A DNA stretch of 64,000 bases from Epiperipatus broadwayi (GCA_028023455.1 JAQFVV010006272.1:2583127-2647126), one strand, 5' to 3'; positions 22,865 to 36,139 are shown, numbered from the stretch's first letter. A program made the numbers and translations. Notes: generated by a model from the sequence alone, not told the origin.

Positions 22865-24750
22865 TTGGATAAAATAAAAAATATTTTATATCAAAAAAGA
22901 CACTGAAAAACATAATTATATATCTTATATTATGATTCTAAAAATATGTTATAACTTAAAAAGACTATAATACTGCTAGGAGTAAACAAATTATGACAAA
23001 TTAAATAATTATTTTTATATAGCAGTGTATAAATTATCTTTACCCCATTGATTTAAAATTAAACATGATTAAAAAATTCCAGAAATATTGAGCAGATCAG
23101 ATCTATTTTTTAAAAAAAATCATAATGTTTATGATGAAATGTGAAAAATGGCTTTGATTATTTTAAATCTTATTAGCTTTTTCATTTATTGTGTGAATGA
23201 TCAATTTTATACGTTCACCAATGATCCAAAAATATATTAAGTATATGCGAAGCATTTAATCAGAAACCAGATCTTGATTTAATGGCTTAATCATTTTGTT
23301 ACTTTTTAAAATATAATCTAATTAAGTCACAAAATAATCTCTTTTTTGTATTACATTTTATACATTTTTTTTTTTCAGATTACTTTAAATTATTTGATTT
23401 CAGTGATATGATTTAAGAATTTCTTTTTTTGATTTTATCAAATAGTTACTTTCTTTCATTTTTTTTTTTAAAGATATATATTTTAGAAGCAGTAATTCAA
23501 TTCATTTATTATTCTCCAGAACTATGTGTTGTAAGTTATACGACAACTTTAGTGAACAATTCTTTTTTTATTGACACCGTTTTAAAAGCAAGAAATTATC
23601 CCGAGTTTAAATACAACACCATCATCTAGTTCCCATTGACTGCTCGAGCTTGCTATAAATGATTCTAAAATAGAATAAATAAAATAAATTACAATTGCTA
23701 AATGTATTTTTTAATTTTAGATTTTTTGTTAATTTTCCCTTCCCGTCTATAGATTCTTTTATTCTTGTTAATCTTAACAAATCTTTAATTACAATTGTAA
23801 AAATAATATAGTTTTTTTTCTTTTTGTTTTCGATATTATTTTTAAAACTAGTTATTAAATATATTTTTATATAGCGAAGGTAAAATAAAAAAAGCACTAA
23901 CTAGTAGTAAGAAATATTTAATTTTTAAAAAAGAATCAATTCTAAGAACTTTTAAACCGATATTGCATTTTGACTGATGCTACTGACCTCGTCTCACCGA
24001 AAGAACTTTCGTTAATCTAAAAACAGATTTAACAAATTTTAGTTAATAAACCATTGGAATGTTTTCAAAATTAAAAAGAAATATATATATTCTGTCATAG
24101 AAATTTAGATATTTACCTATAACTATAACTTCTTTTTATATAAAACTAATGAAAACTATTTTTCAGAATAATATATTTATATATGAGTTGTTTTGGGGCT
24201 AATTTTAATGAATTATATATATATTTAGATATTTAATTATTATTTGCTTCTTTAAAAATAAAAATAAATAAATATCCTTTTTACTGAAGATACATTTACA
24301 TTTGTTAATTGTTTTGTGAAAGTCTCAATATATATATTACAACAGTAAATAATACAAGAAGCTGGCTTCTCAACTATTCTATGTATTTGGGTGGCAAAAA
24401 CTGTACTGAACTTATAAAGATAATGGGGATGTGAAATTGGCTTTCCTTATTTAATATTCTCTACGAAAAATGATCATGCCAAAAAACTGTAATTATAGAT
24501 AATATATCAATAATAATAAATCTCTCACTTCTGGCTAGCTAAACTTATAAAAGATAAAACATATTTATATATAAGACTCTTCTATTAACATACGTGTATA
24601 TTTCAAATAAATATATATCAAAATTAAAGGGCTATTTTATTAATCTCGAAATCTATTTAGAAAAAGTAAACAAATAATCCTAAAGTTTCTTTTAATGTAA
24701 ACATCATCCTTTTCCTTTTTTATTATAATGTTATAATATCTAATAGTAAT
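22865..24750. other. AT-rich DNA without a recognisable gene
   Basis: ORFs at 23429-23629 and 23622-23897 are of shadow quality with no recognisable domain. No repeat with TSD was seen. Confidence 0.6.
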
Positions 24751-24754
24751 TTAA

Positions 24755-25436
24755 TATAACTAGAGAAAATAGTAATCTAGACCAACTGATCATTGCTGGT
24801 TTAGCATGAAATACGTTTATTGGTGACTATTTATCATTTCAACATGTGGGTGATCAGGTGGGTCAGCAATATGAGATGGCACTGAGAGTAGTGGGTCGTG
24901 TGAAAGTCTGAGTTCGAATCCCGCATATATTACATATATAAATGCAGGTTTAAACCTGTATAATGTATTAATTTATATAAATAGTGTGTAATAGGTCTGC
25001 CCATCCCTGGCATATGTATGTATGAATGGCTTATTCTCATGTACATGGGGGATCAGAATGGCTAATATGTCAACATGGGTAGATGACAACCTTAGCATTA
25101 ATAAGGGCTTTGAACGTTCCAGCAAGAGTTGTGAGTTGGAATAGTTTGAAGCCTGTCATTTAAAGTATGAAGATTGGCTATCTTAATATAAAGCTGAGCA
25201 CTGATTATATATATATGTGTGAGGATAGTAATCTAGATCAACTGATGATTGCTGGTTTAGCATAAAAATACGTATATTGGTGATTATTTATCTTTTCAAC
25301 ATGTGTGTGATCAGGTGGGTCAGAAACATGAGATGGCACTGAGAGTATGGGTCGTGTGAAAGTCTGAGTTCGAATCCCGCATATATTACATATATAAATA
25401 CAGGTTTAAGCCTGTACAATGTATAACTAGAGAAAA
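24755..25436. mobile_element. Composite palindromic-family insertion with 15-bp TSD
   Basis: Identical repeats tataactagagaaaa at 24755-24769 and 25422-25436 bound a 652-bp insertion. Inside are two plus-strand copies of one roughly 200-bp unit (24771-24970 and 25223-25421). Both carry gagttcgaatcccgc, a perfect tRNA-type B box (24910-24924 and 25366-25380), and both end in a tatattacatatataaa tail with aggtttaagcctgta. Between them is a roughly 240-bp segment whose complement matches 20195-20400. The TSD shows the whole composite was inserted at once, probably by LINE machinery. No protein is encoded. Confidence 0.82.
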
Positions 25437-25628
25437 GAAAATATTAGTGTATGCATATTTAATGTCTCAGGGAAAATATCAAAATGCCACAGCGAATCTA
25501 AAACCATAAATCAATAATAAGTGTTGATCTTATAAAGAAAATACACAAAAACCAAATTAAAAAAATATATATACACCTAGGTCTCTTTTTACACCGATTT
25601 TGAAGTTACGCTATTCACGTTTCTCTGG

Positions 25629-25723
25629 AAGTCGAACTCCGATAATGCACTATTACTTTAAATAATAAATTTCGTGCACTTACATCATATTGAAAGTAAT
25701 AGCACATTATAGGAATTCGACTT
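25629..25723. repeat. Short hairpin repeat with 31-bp arms
   Basis: Arms 25629-25659 (starts aagtcgaactccgataatgc) and 25693-25723 (ends attataggaattcgactt) are complementary except at about four positions, with a 33-nt loop. It is probably a micro-MITE or the terminal hairpin of a larger element. It contains no gene. Confidence 0.75.
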
Positions 25724-25729
25724 TCATCT

Positions 25730-28570
25730 TAGTAATTTCAATATTTTCAGTACTTTATAATAGTAAGATTTTATGTAATAATGAAATTAAAATCATGATT
25801 TCCACATTTTATGTATACACACATTAAATTTTACAAGATTATAATGTAAATTTGTTCAAACATTGTGCATGTTAATTTTGCATTTTAAATCACATTCTGT
25901 TTTTGCTTTTTAAAAAAGAACATAATCAATTATTAATCATTTAGTGTCCGCAAGTTTATTTTTAAAAGGTGAGTAATAGCAGTGGGCACAATTAAAATTG
26001 AAAATTAAAAAATTAAAGACAGAAATAAAAATTAAATTTTTAGTTGTTAGATTAATTACTAATTTCGTTGTCACCAGAAAACCATTAACACAACATGAGA
26101 GTGACATTGGCACTAGTTGTATTTCCTCTTGTGAAGAATCTGATTTTTTACCAGTTTGCAAACGAACCTGTTTACTGGCAAATAGCGATAATAATTAAAA
26201 CGTGTATAAAAAAATGTAAATTACTGTAAATTGTGCATAAAAATATATTGTTTTGAATAAAATTAAATATTATAGTTAAAAAAGTTTGTCTTGTATCAAT
26301 TTTTTTCAAATTTGAAATTTTTTTTTAGTCATATTTTATTTTCTTATTTTTTTTTGCGTGAATTTTAAAGTAATTTTACGTTGGTGCTTTGCTTTTATGC
26401 GATTTTTGAAAAATCACAGACAGTATCCCTCCTTTTTCAAGGTAAGTTACGTCTATTTTTGCGCGTGTTTTCTGAGGAACCTATCTATTGCGTAAAATGA
26501 GACCCATTCAAATGATTTCATATTATCATTAATAACAAACATATTTATTAAGTTACTACAGATTTTCAAAGTATTAAAGAAAAAACTAAAATGAAATGGT
26601 CCTATTTGTATTTTGTAAGCTGAAAAAAAAAATATATTAACTGGGGTTTATATAAAAGAGTATTATAATTGTTTACTAGTAAAAATAAATAACTAATTTG
26701 GAAAATAGTTTTATACTATTTTTCAGGTAAAAGTTTTTTCTTTTCTAATAACACATCAAACTTATCTACTTATTCAAAATAATATATAGGGAGCTTCTGA
26801 ACAAGCTAACTTAGGATCACAAGTAATGAAATATTTAATAAAGTGACAAAAGCAAAATAAATATATTGCTGCATGTATTCATGCACATTCTCATTTAACA
26901 TATATTAAGAGGAATTTTATCCTTTCTTACATAAAAAAGAAATAGCTACACAATGAGAGGAATTTTCATCTCTCAGATAAAATGAGTTTGTCATAAGAGG
27001 AATTCACCATCTCTTATATATATATATTACTGTATATGATGATGCCAAGTATTTGATAGCCACTATTCAAATCATTCATGTAACAAATTAAGTTTACCAA
27101 CATCTTACTTCTAGTACTTGAATCCTTAACAACTCATTAAATATTAACACAATTACTTTTATGCTCGAATGACATATTTATAAGATTTAAAGTTTATAAT
27201 AATAATAATAAATTTTAATAAATATTGTATAACCCTTAATAAGCATAACTATTTGCACCAAAATTATTATATGGAATGTTTGCAAACATGTATTACATAT
27301 AAAACAAAAATAAATATTTTTAAATATTACCTTTGTTGTTTTAGAAGAACATTTCTTTGGGAGATCTAGAAGAAAAAATACATAACAACAATTCATAACA
27401 AAATTATTATTAATGTAAATAATATCTTTATTTCTTTTTTTATTCTAAAGTTCTAAATTCCAAATTCATTTTCAATCTGTTTTCAATGGGTTTCCTGGGT
27501 GATAATTGTTGATGAACTAAGAAAGCAAAGATTACCAAAAGAAAGTTCATTCTTCTTTAATTTTAAAAATTCTAGATAAAAAGTATATTGTTTCTGATTT
27601 CTTTTAGATGATTAGAGGTGGACATAAAAATTTAAGAATTCTTGGAAATGTTGACTAATTATTAATTTGTCTATGCAGTAACATTGTCCCTCTGGATAAC
27701 TTTAAAATGTAACTTCTTCAATGCTTCTTAGCTTTAGAAAAGATAGATTTCCTTTTTATTAGCTGGGCTTTTATTTTATTTTAGGATTTTGTTTTATTTT
27801 AACATTATGACGTGGAGACTTAACAATAATGGAGGCAAATGGAATGGAGGCTTCACAAACCCCATTGGACTAACTTTATTTAGCCAATTGCCATGGTTAA
27901 TAACTTTGATACTATTACCATTTTTAAAACTATATTAAAAGAAAACAATTTAATTGGATTGAAAGTTTTTTATTAAGTAAAAAGGTTTTTTATTTGATAA
28001 GGGTAAACAACCTCTCTTATCCAATTAATGACATTCAAATTACTATTGTTATCTCAAGAGAAAATCTGCTAGAAATCATGTAATGCTAAAAATTTCCTTT
28101 GTCCTCTTTGCATACCCCTGCACACACCTTGAATATTTGTTTTTGAATGCCTTGCTTTCAACTACTTCTAAAAATAACTTTAATATTAACAAACTGTAAT
28201 ACAAATGTAATTTAAATAATTAAACTTTTTATATAATTTTAGTAAACTTAAAATATTATATCCTTTGTTTTCTTTCAAATATATAACACACAAATATTGA
28301 TAGATAAATATTAAAATTAGAATAATTGCCTATAATATTTCAGTCTTTTTTTTAAAAAAAATAACATTTTGATTTAAATGTGAATAAAATATTTGAATCT
28401 CAACAACTTTAAAAAAAAAGTTTAAAATGAAAAATGTTATGTGCAAAACAAATAGATATAACAAATCTCTATGTGTAAAGTGATAATTTTTATCACAAGT
28501 ATATATGATAAAAATGGAATTTTTTTTTTAAAGATTGCGAATATCTTTTTTTAATTCACAGCAAAAGCTA
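25730..28570. other. AT-rich DNA without a recognisable gene
   Basis: At 26908-27020 a 10-bp motif (agaggaattt or agaggaattc) recurs three times at about 43-bp spacing, each with a following atcctttct/atctctcag/atctcttat segment: a short tandem array. (TAA)n lies near 27197-27215. The ORFs at 25937-26198 and 27187-27396 have no identifiable domain. Confidence 0.5.
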
Positions 28571-28847
28571 ACTATTACATTCCTCCCCACTTATGAAAAA
28601 TTAAAAAAAAATACTAAGTTAATGAAATGAATAATAATAGGGGATAATCTATGGCAAAGGATGTTAATTTACAGAATTAAAACATCTCACTACAACAAGT
28701 AAGTTAATTTTAAATATTAAACTTAATTATACTATTTTCTTTCTGATTTATAAGAAACAAATATATAAATTATATCATTTTATGGCATGATGATTTAATA
28801 AACATTAACTTTATATTAAAATACTTTCTCATTACTTATTCTTTATC

Positions 28848-29218
28848 ATCATCAACCATTATCAATCCACTTCAGGATGAAGGTCTCTCCAAGTTTAGTA
28901 CATCTCTGATCTTTAGTTTTTCTTCTCCACATCACTTCTGCATACTTTCTTATTTCATCCATCCACTTCACATGTCTCTTTCTGGGTCTTTTATAATCTC
29001 TTGGAATACAGTTTAAGATTTCAATTGTCCATCTATTATCATCTCTTCTAGAAATATGTCCAGCCCAACTCCACTTGTCTTGTAATTTTTTCAATGAGGT
29101 CAGTAACACCTGTTTGTTCTCTTACTTATATATGGTGTTTTCGATCTCTTCTTGTTATTTCGAACATGCATCTCTCCATACTTTTTTGAATGGTCTGAAG
29201 TCTCTGTATTGCTCTTCC
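28848..29218 (-). mobile_element. RTE-type LINE, copy 3, 3' end fragment, minus strand
   Basis: The 3' terminal ~370 bp of the same LINE as at 1335-4144, on the minus strand. It covers the block SMERCMFEITRRDRKHHI (end of 29126-29494), then LKKLQDKWSWAGHISRRDDN, KRPRKRHVKWMDEIRKY and the terminal FILKWIDNG (28852-29109). The 3' end is (TGA)n at 28848-28857. The 5' end is abrupt near 29218, where the upstream ORF of a different element reads straight into it. This is ordinary 5' truncation. Confidence 0.9.
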
Positions 29219-29225
29219 ATTATTA

Positions 29226-30170
29226 GCTATAAAATGTAAAGAGTTAAATCTCCTTATAATATTCTGCTTCTTAAATAACTTTAAGTTGTATATTTTGGTA
29301 CAACAGTCTCTTATGCTTAAATCCTTAAAATTTTTCCAATAAAAACTAAAATCATTATATTCATGACTATAGTTTAAATAAAATTTGTCAACATACTTTA
29401 AATTCATTATGATACTATTTTCAAAATAAAATCTATTTACTACAATGATTTTTCTTTCCTCACTTAAAAAACTCTCAAACATTAAAATTGTCATCTCTGC
29501 TGAGCTTTTGCTTTATTAAACCCTCAGTAACTAAATAACCTCTAATTTCTAAATTATCATTCTCAAATTCAAATCTACAATGAAAGCAACTTCTTTACTA
29601 TTATTAATTTTAAAATTATTAATTTTTGCATTCTATATTTGTATTTCATCATCACAACTTTTATTAGCATGTAGTTCTCATTTCTTGACTATATCTAAAC
29701 ATAGAGTTTGTAGAGAACATTCTATTTCTTTAATCTGATTTCAGTTTTAGTTTGAATTTTTCTATATTTTATAAACTGAGTGATCCTTCCATTCATTCCA
29801 AAATTCAGAAAACTCATGCTGAAAGTGGTCAAACCTAACTTCTGATATATCCTGGAATTCTTAGTTACCTTTATTTTATCTAGCCTGTTATTAATTTCAG
29901 TTGTATGCCCTAATTTAGCTGCTCATTCTATTTTTGATGCTTGAATTTCAATGTTAGACACCTCAAATTTGATATCAATTTTATTATTTAATCCAGTTAT
30001 AAATCAGCTTTTAATTTTTTCAATTAACATCCATTTTTGCACTCAACTCCTTTAAATTTGCATCCATTTTACTTTCAAAAGCTTCAAATTTGTTTTTCAT
30101 AGCCTGAAACATCTTCACAATCTCCAAGCTACCAGGGCTAGACCCATCTTTCATATCATCATTAACACCA
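29226..30170 (-). pseudogene. Degenerate retroelement-like ORF with coiled coil
   Basis: From about 30165 on the minus strand the frame reads DMKDGSSPGSLEIVKMFQAM, then KFEAFESKMDANLKELSAK: a heptad-like coiled coil of about 50 residues. After several stops and frame changes a second readable block starts near 29600 (FEFENDNLEIRGYLVTEGL) and continues through the ORF beginning at 29494 (FLSEERKIIVVNRFYFENS, then YVDKFYLNYSHEY and KNFKDLSIRDCCTKIYN). It ends where RTE copy 3 is inserted (29218). I do not recognise the family; a gag-like or LINE ORF1-like protein is plausible given the coiled coil and the LTR-like borders. All frames are interrupted. Confidence 0.4.
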
Positions 30171-30659
30171 ATTATAATTAGTAAAACAAAGTACAGGAAA
30201 AAAAATTTTTTTTAAAATAAACATGTCTACAATATAAAATATATTTACCAATACATAATAATAATCTGGAACTTTCTATACCTTCTATTGCTGCCTATAA
30301 AGAGAAGCAGTTAACAAAAGCACACACAAAAAATCTACCTATTTTTGATAGTTAATCATTTCCAATGGATAAAATTTTCTCCAAAAAAACATTCTCATTA
30401 TATATATTTTTCTTATATTAAGGTTGACATAATAATTATATGCAAATAAAAAGGCATTATTCTCACAAAATATTATTATTAGCATAAGTTAATTTAAACA
30501 TTAACACTAGATCTACTGAATAGAAACTACTATTATCAGAATAAACCTTAGTATCGGTCAAGAAAATATAATTCTACACCCTCTCAAACCATATGATTTT
30601 AATCTCAGATAACTGCCCACTTTTCAGGCCCATAGTTGGTTGTGCCAAAATGTAATAGT

Positions 30660-33600
30660 ATATAGGATCTGTATGCAAATGTCCACCTTATTCAATGAAG
30701 GTTTTCTTGTGCTCTACAGATTTGGGATCCAAAATGTAATGGTAAGTGACATAAGCTCTAAAGTTAATATGTGATGAGCTAGCTTTTCAAAGTAATGTCT
30801 TATAATTATCTACATAAATCAGATTCAAGAAATATACAAAACAATAAGTTTAATCTTACATTCTCTTTCAACATTTCAAATAGCCTACTTTCACAGATTT
30901 TTACAAAATAAATCATGAGACATGATTTATCTAATAAATATAAAATAGAAACAAAGGGAATATTTTCTTAAATCTTCTTTACATTTTCCCACACCTAAAT
31001 ATAGCTAATTAATGTATTATGTCTAAATTTACTTTTGTGAGACAATGTAGCTACTTACTAGTGTCTGTGCAGGCAATCATTAGCATTCAGATGTTTTCAA
31101 GGAAAATGATTAAGTTAACAATATCCAATAGCACAATGACCTCATGTACTAATAAGTGACTAAAGGAAAAAGAATTGCAAAGTTACTTTAATTTAAATCA
31201 AACAAGAGGCATATTTTTTGTTTATAATTAAATAATTACCTTCCTTTTTTTGAATGCCAATAATAATATAACAAAGTATGACATCTGTTTTTTTTAATAA
31301 GGTTTTTTTCTTTTCGCTTGACTTCAAAGTCATTTATATTCCTAACATTAGTTAACCAGATCTATTGGGATACATTCATGTCTGCTTAAAGACCACTTGC
31401 TTTAAGAAAATTGTAAAAGATATTTGACAGGAATTTGATGTCAGGTTCACAAGTGTAAAAAAATAAATGATGGGCCTGCTGAATTTAAAAGTGGTCAGAT
31501 TATTGATGATGATTATTTAAAGCATTGATGTATAAAACACGTGAACTGATAAGAACTTTAAAAATAAATAAAACAAAAATTATTTAATTTAATTTTTATT
31601 ATTATAAGTCATTTTTAATTATAAAATAATTTATTGTATGTTTTAAATTGCTAATTAATGTAATATAGTGTTTTAATATTCAAAATAATATTAATTATCT
31701 TTCTTAAATAATTTTCGTCTGCAAATTTAACATTTTAAACTTTTGAAACGTTCAAATCTTATCTGCTTTCCATAGAAACATAAGTAAAATATTCCATACG
31801 AATCCAAAAAGTCTAATATTGTGCGCAAACAATTATGAAATCACTAATTATGTGGCAAAAACTTATAAATACAACAACTTGTCAAGATTTGTTTAGTCTT
31901 CTTTAATTACAATGTGTTGAAGGACTGCATCCGATTTAGACCTAGAATTCGCCATTTTGTTATCCTTCATCAACTGCATGTCTGAATAGGAACCAGCTAG
32001 ACATTTGCCTCTTATGGAAAAATATTTTCTTTATTTCATCATTCAGTAATGCATTTAAAAGCATGAAATTTGAATATTTTGATTCAACTATGAACTTTCA
32101 GAATTATTTATGGAATGCTACAGCTCATTATAACATTGAAATAATTATTTGTCTCTTCTCTAAAGATTAAAATAACTTGTTTGAAACTATATTCACTACA
32201 TCAATATAAAGTTTCTACTGAATAGTATAAAATTCATGGTAATTTATGAATTGACATATTGTTTCATTTTATATTTCTGAAAGCTATCTAAAACAGTGAA
32301 CTAGTATTATAAAACAAATTCATGTCAATGGATTAATAAATAGCTTGCTCTTACATTCGTGAAAATGACCTGAATGCTACCTGAATAATATAAAATTGAC
32401 TTGAGACAATGGATTAATGAATCTCTGCATATTATTTTGATAAAAAACTACTTAAAACTTAGGATATTCTGTAAAAACTAATTTAACTTATGGATTAATA
32501 TTTTTGTTTGATACTATAGTGAATACAGTAATCCAAAAGATTATGAATATATTCATTGATATTATATCTTCTAAATACACCTCAATATGTTATAATTTAA
32601 CTGTTTCACAAAAGTAAGCTGTGATATTACTATCATAATTGATATTTTAGATGACATGATGGCACTGCGATCACTTTTCTATATGTTAAATTACAGTGTG
32701 TGACAGACTATTGAGATTCTTTCTAAGAAGCCTCCATTTTTAATATATTAAATTTAAGAAAATTCCAAGATATTTGAGCAGTATATGTACAGAAGTTTGT
32801 TGTGATTGATAGCACATTCTATTGTTCTGACAAAGCTATGAAGGAGGTAGCAATTTGTGATTCGCTGATGCTTTAGATTCATTTCCCCTGCAGCTAAATG
32901 ACACAAAAAACATGATTTTCAGTAATTTTTAATGAATGTGATATGACATTTTTGTAAAAAAAACTTATTATAAACCAAAAACTACATCACCAGGGGAGGG
33001 ACTTCTCTTTGAAAACATTTTATTTTTAAAAAGACAACTCTTAGAAAGCATATGAAGTACTTTATGAAAACTGGAAATTACCACAGAAAAACCATTAGAG
33101 GCTAAAACAAAATCATTTTTATAAAAACTGTAAGTGAAATATTTTAATAACAATTAATAATTTATTAACTTTTAGAATGTTTTTTTTTGTTTCTTTATTG
33201 ATAATTAATTCTAAACATATCATTTTTAATAACATAAATTTTAATATCTAATATTTATTCTTTTAACTTTTTTGAATAGATATTGTGATGACAATAAGAA
33301 TGTTTTTCTTTGTTATCAGTAAAACCTTCAGTTAGTTATTTTCACAATTTTAAAATATTAATTTTTCATATTTTAGAATTTTAATTATTAGAAGGCTTAA
33401 ATATTTACAATATAGTCTATAAATGAAAGTTGTAATATATGTAAAAGAAGATTTCATTGCACCAAAAAAAATCAAACATGGCATCGTAGTAAAAATATTA
33501 ATAGCTAGAGTCTTTTCAAAAATCTTGGGATCTGGTTGACACTGAAAGAATTAAGAAAGCTATTCCTTACAAGAATTAATTCCTGCATCAATATCTGAGG

Positions 33601-35355
33601 GAATATAAGTAAATAATTGGTAACTTGTTGAATACTTTTGAAAATCAATATTAATGAATTTGTTATAAAAGCACACACCAAATAATATCTTGTATCCAGT
33701 TAAAAATATTTAAAATGCACCTGGATAATGTTTTTTAGTTGTTTGTTTAATGATTATAGATTATAATTTTGTGCGTCTTCTATAGTTAGTTAATTTATTA
33801 AAAATATTATGATTTTATGAAAGTTCTTCAAGGATATGGATAATACATTGTAATTATCAGCAAAATCGGCTATAAATGTGTGCTTGTAATTGTATTATGC
33901 ATTAGAGGTCATTTGCATTAAACTTTAATCTAATGCAAGATATACAAAATCCATGTTAATAGTTAATCTCTCATATGTTTTATTGATCCCTTAAATCAAC
34001 CTCATATTTTGTATAATAAAAGGTATCTAGAATAATCAGTTAAATAATTATATGGTTATCCTTATTTTACCCAAGAGTTACTTATATGAGTTAATGAAGA
34101 GGATATGGTATATTGAATTATCTTCATTGCATTGCTAATCATAATATTATTGTTTAGTTAAGTTCAACTCCAAACAATATAATGTTAAAGTTTTAGTCCC
34201 AATATAAAATTAAAATGTATGTTATGTCATGCCACCAGTACATATAATGGCTAGATCTCATTAAAGTTATATATTTTAAGAATAATAATGAGATGGTAAA
34301 TGCTTTATTCCTTCATGAATGGGTTAAACAATAAGTCTGATACCTATTAGAAGAGATTGCTATTATTACTATTATTATTGTTAGTGCACTTAGGGATGCA
34401 GTAAAATATTCTTACATTTTATTTGTAATTAATGTTTAGATTGAATGAACACTATACAGCCTCCTCCAATGGATGTTTTGTTATCACTTCACGTTTTTGA
34501 TATATATTTATAAACCAAGTAGAAAGTATTTATTAAGCATAACAACACAATATGATTTACAATCTTTTCAGAGAACTTATTGTTATTATGATTACGTTTG
34601 TCTAATTATTGTTTTTAATTGTTTTATAATTAATAAATTAATTGTTATAATTTTTTTTATTATGTGGCTGTTTGTCGTTAACTAAAAATCATCATCATCA
34701 TCTACACGTCTTTTTAAATAAATATGGTCACAATTACACTTTATTTTAAGAAGTAACTTTTTTTATTCAATTTACTTGCACATTTTCATTTGAATATTGA
34801 ATTTGTTTTGATATGAGTAGATACACTAAAAATCCCTTTGTTATTTAGTCATATCAAGAATAGAGCATTTTAAAATCAGTAAAAGTAATACTTTTCAGAA
34901 TAGTAATTATTATATTTTATTAAGAACCTTGAGACAATTGTTTAATCTAAACATATGCAACCTGAGAATTAAGAATTAACTCGCTAGTTTTATTAAATAC
35001 ATTATAACACACGAAGTTCTATTAGAAAAGTTATTTATCCATTATATATACATTTATCTACTTGGTATACTATGAGAGCGTCCTGAAATAATATTATTAA
35101 AACTATTAGGATATCATGAAATCTTGCTGATTCTACTATATTTAGAGTTATTGGTAACTATTCAAACGGATAGTATTTGTTTATTATTAGTGATTTTGGT
35201 GAAGTTTACTATTTATAGATAGTAATTTTTGTTAAAAAAAGTTCTCCGCCTTATATATTATTAAAACTTTGTGTGTGGATCTAGTTCTAGTTTGGCTCCT
35301 TGCTTGATCTCTTTTCCGATCTCGTGCATCTTCAAGTGGTTATAATATAACAATT
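30660..35355. other. AT-rich DNA without a recognisable gene
   Basis: A second ccaaaatgtaatggtaag, echoing the ccaaaatgtaatagta at 30645-30660, lies at about 30731. Around 31900-32020 the DNA is somewhat GC-richer, with no identifiable domain. ORFs at 32968-33153 and 34473-34685 have no supporting features. Confidence 0.55.
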
Positions 35356-35360
35356 TATAT

Positions 35361-35990
35361 AAGTGTAATATTGTAGAAGTAATTATTTTTTACACATGCG
35401 CTAAAATTGACCTACACAATCTCTCTTCAATAATTGTTTTAAAATCATTGGAAGTCCACATATGGTTAGAACTTATTATTTAAATAATTCCATGATTTTT
35501 TTTACCGTGCCCATGTTACAGTTTGAACTTAATATAAACCTGATTTTGAAATCGGCATATTACTTCCATAAATTTAGTTTATATATCTCAGGAAAAAGAA
35601 AGTTTCTCATTTTTATCTAACCGTAACCGTGAATTTCTATTTAAATGTAAGAATAATAATAATGATTTATTCTATGAATAATGTTAATAAACTAATATAA
35701 GCAAAAAATACGTTGTTAGACAAATAAATAATTTGCAGAGCATAGAGGGTGGGGGAGGATAATAATAATAATAGCACTCCAGCTTGTTGTCCAATTGGTA
35801 TTAATCTGTAATCTTATGGAAACTACTTCTTTTCACACTTATGATACGCTTTCTCCTGTCATATTTTCTCATCAATAATTGGTTAAAAACCATAGGTGGT
35901 CCTATGGTTTAAAACAATTATTGACAGGAGAATACTTACCAATTTTAGCGCATGTGTAAAGAGTAGTTCCTTCCACAATATTACATGTGT
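35361..35990. repeat. Inverted-repeat element with internal hairpin
   Basis: The outer left arm, 35361-35455 (aagtgtaatattgtagaag and tacacatgcgctaaaattg), is complementary to the right arm 35905-35988 (caattttagcgcatgtgta and ccacaatattacat). A second, tighter hairpin occupies about 35832-35965 and is centred near 35899 (ccataggtggtcctatgg), sharing the right arm. The left arm therefore exists twice, once at 35361-35455 and once in weaker form at 35832-35896, with about 400 bp of unknown AT-rich sequence between. It is probably a MITE-type foldback element. The ORF at 35883-36083 is spurious. Confidence 0.68.
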
Positions 35991-36067
35991 GTGCATGTAC
36001 TTGGATAAAAAATTAATTGAATGATTTATTGTTTTGGAATTCATAAAAAGATTAAGCATTGCAAGTG

Positions 36068-36139
36068 ATTGAATTGAAACCACAATCTATCGATCTTCAG
36101 CTTCGGCATCTACCATTCTATCACTACACTAAATCATGC
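36068..36139 (-). mobile_element. tRNA-derived SINE head, minus strand, unit 1
   Basis: On the minus strand the sequence starts gcatgatttagtgtagtgat, with an A-box-like tagtgtagtgatagaatgg, and has gtggtttcaattcaatc as a B box about 50 nt later. It is followed by a tail that includes a stretch shared with 10275-10299. The head resembles tRNA-Gly/Glu-type genes but forms no full cloverleaf. It is the second of two similar units in tandem (see 36197-36262). Confidence 0.6.

Larger units (their letters stand above)
28579..30651 (-). mobile_element. Possible small LTR-type element interior, minus strand
   Basis: On the minus strand, aagtggggaggaa (28580-28592) is immediately followed by TGTAATAGTTAGC, which looks like a polypurine tract followed by an LTR start. 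At the other end, ACTATTACA (ending at 30651) is followed by ttttggcacaacc, which looks like an LTR end followed by a primer-binding site starting TGG. The TGTAAT/ATTACA termini match. Between them is about 2.07 kb with one degenerate ORF and no pol. I could not align the two flanking regions as LTRs by eye, so the interpretation is tentative. RTE copy 3 is inserted inside. Confidence 0.4.

Noticed and set aside
24771-25421. The two ~200-bp direct copies as a short LTR pair
   Set aside because: They carry B boxes and SINE-like tails, do not start TG or end CA, and enclose no primer site; the 15-bp TSD is longer than an LTR element's 4-6 bp.
26908-27020. CRISPR-like spaced repeat
   Set aside because: Only three 10-bp motifs in plainly eukaryotic DNA; a short tandem repeat.
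29126-29494. 122-codon ORF as a single protein
   Set aside because: It fuses an unrelated degenerate ORF with the 5'-truncated end of RTE copy 3; the junction near 29218 is an insertion boundary.
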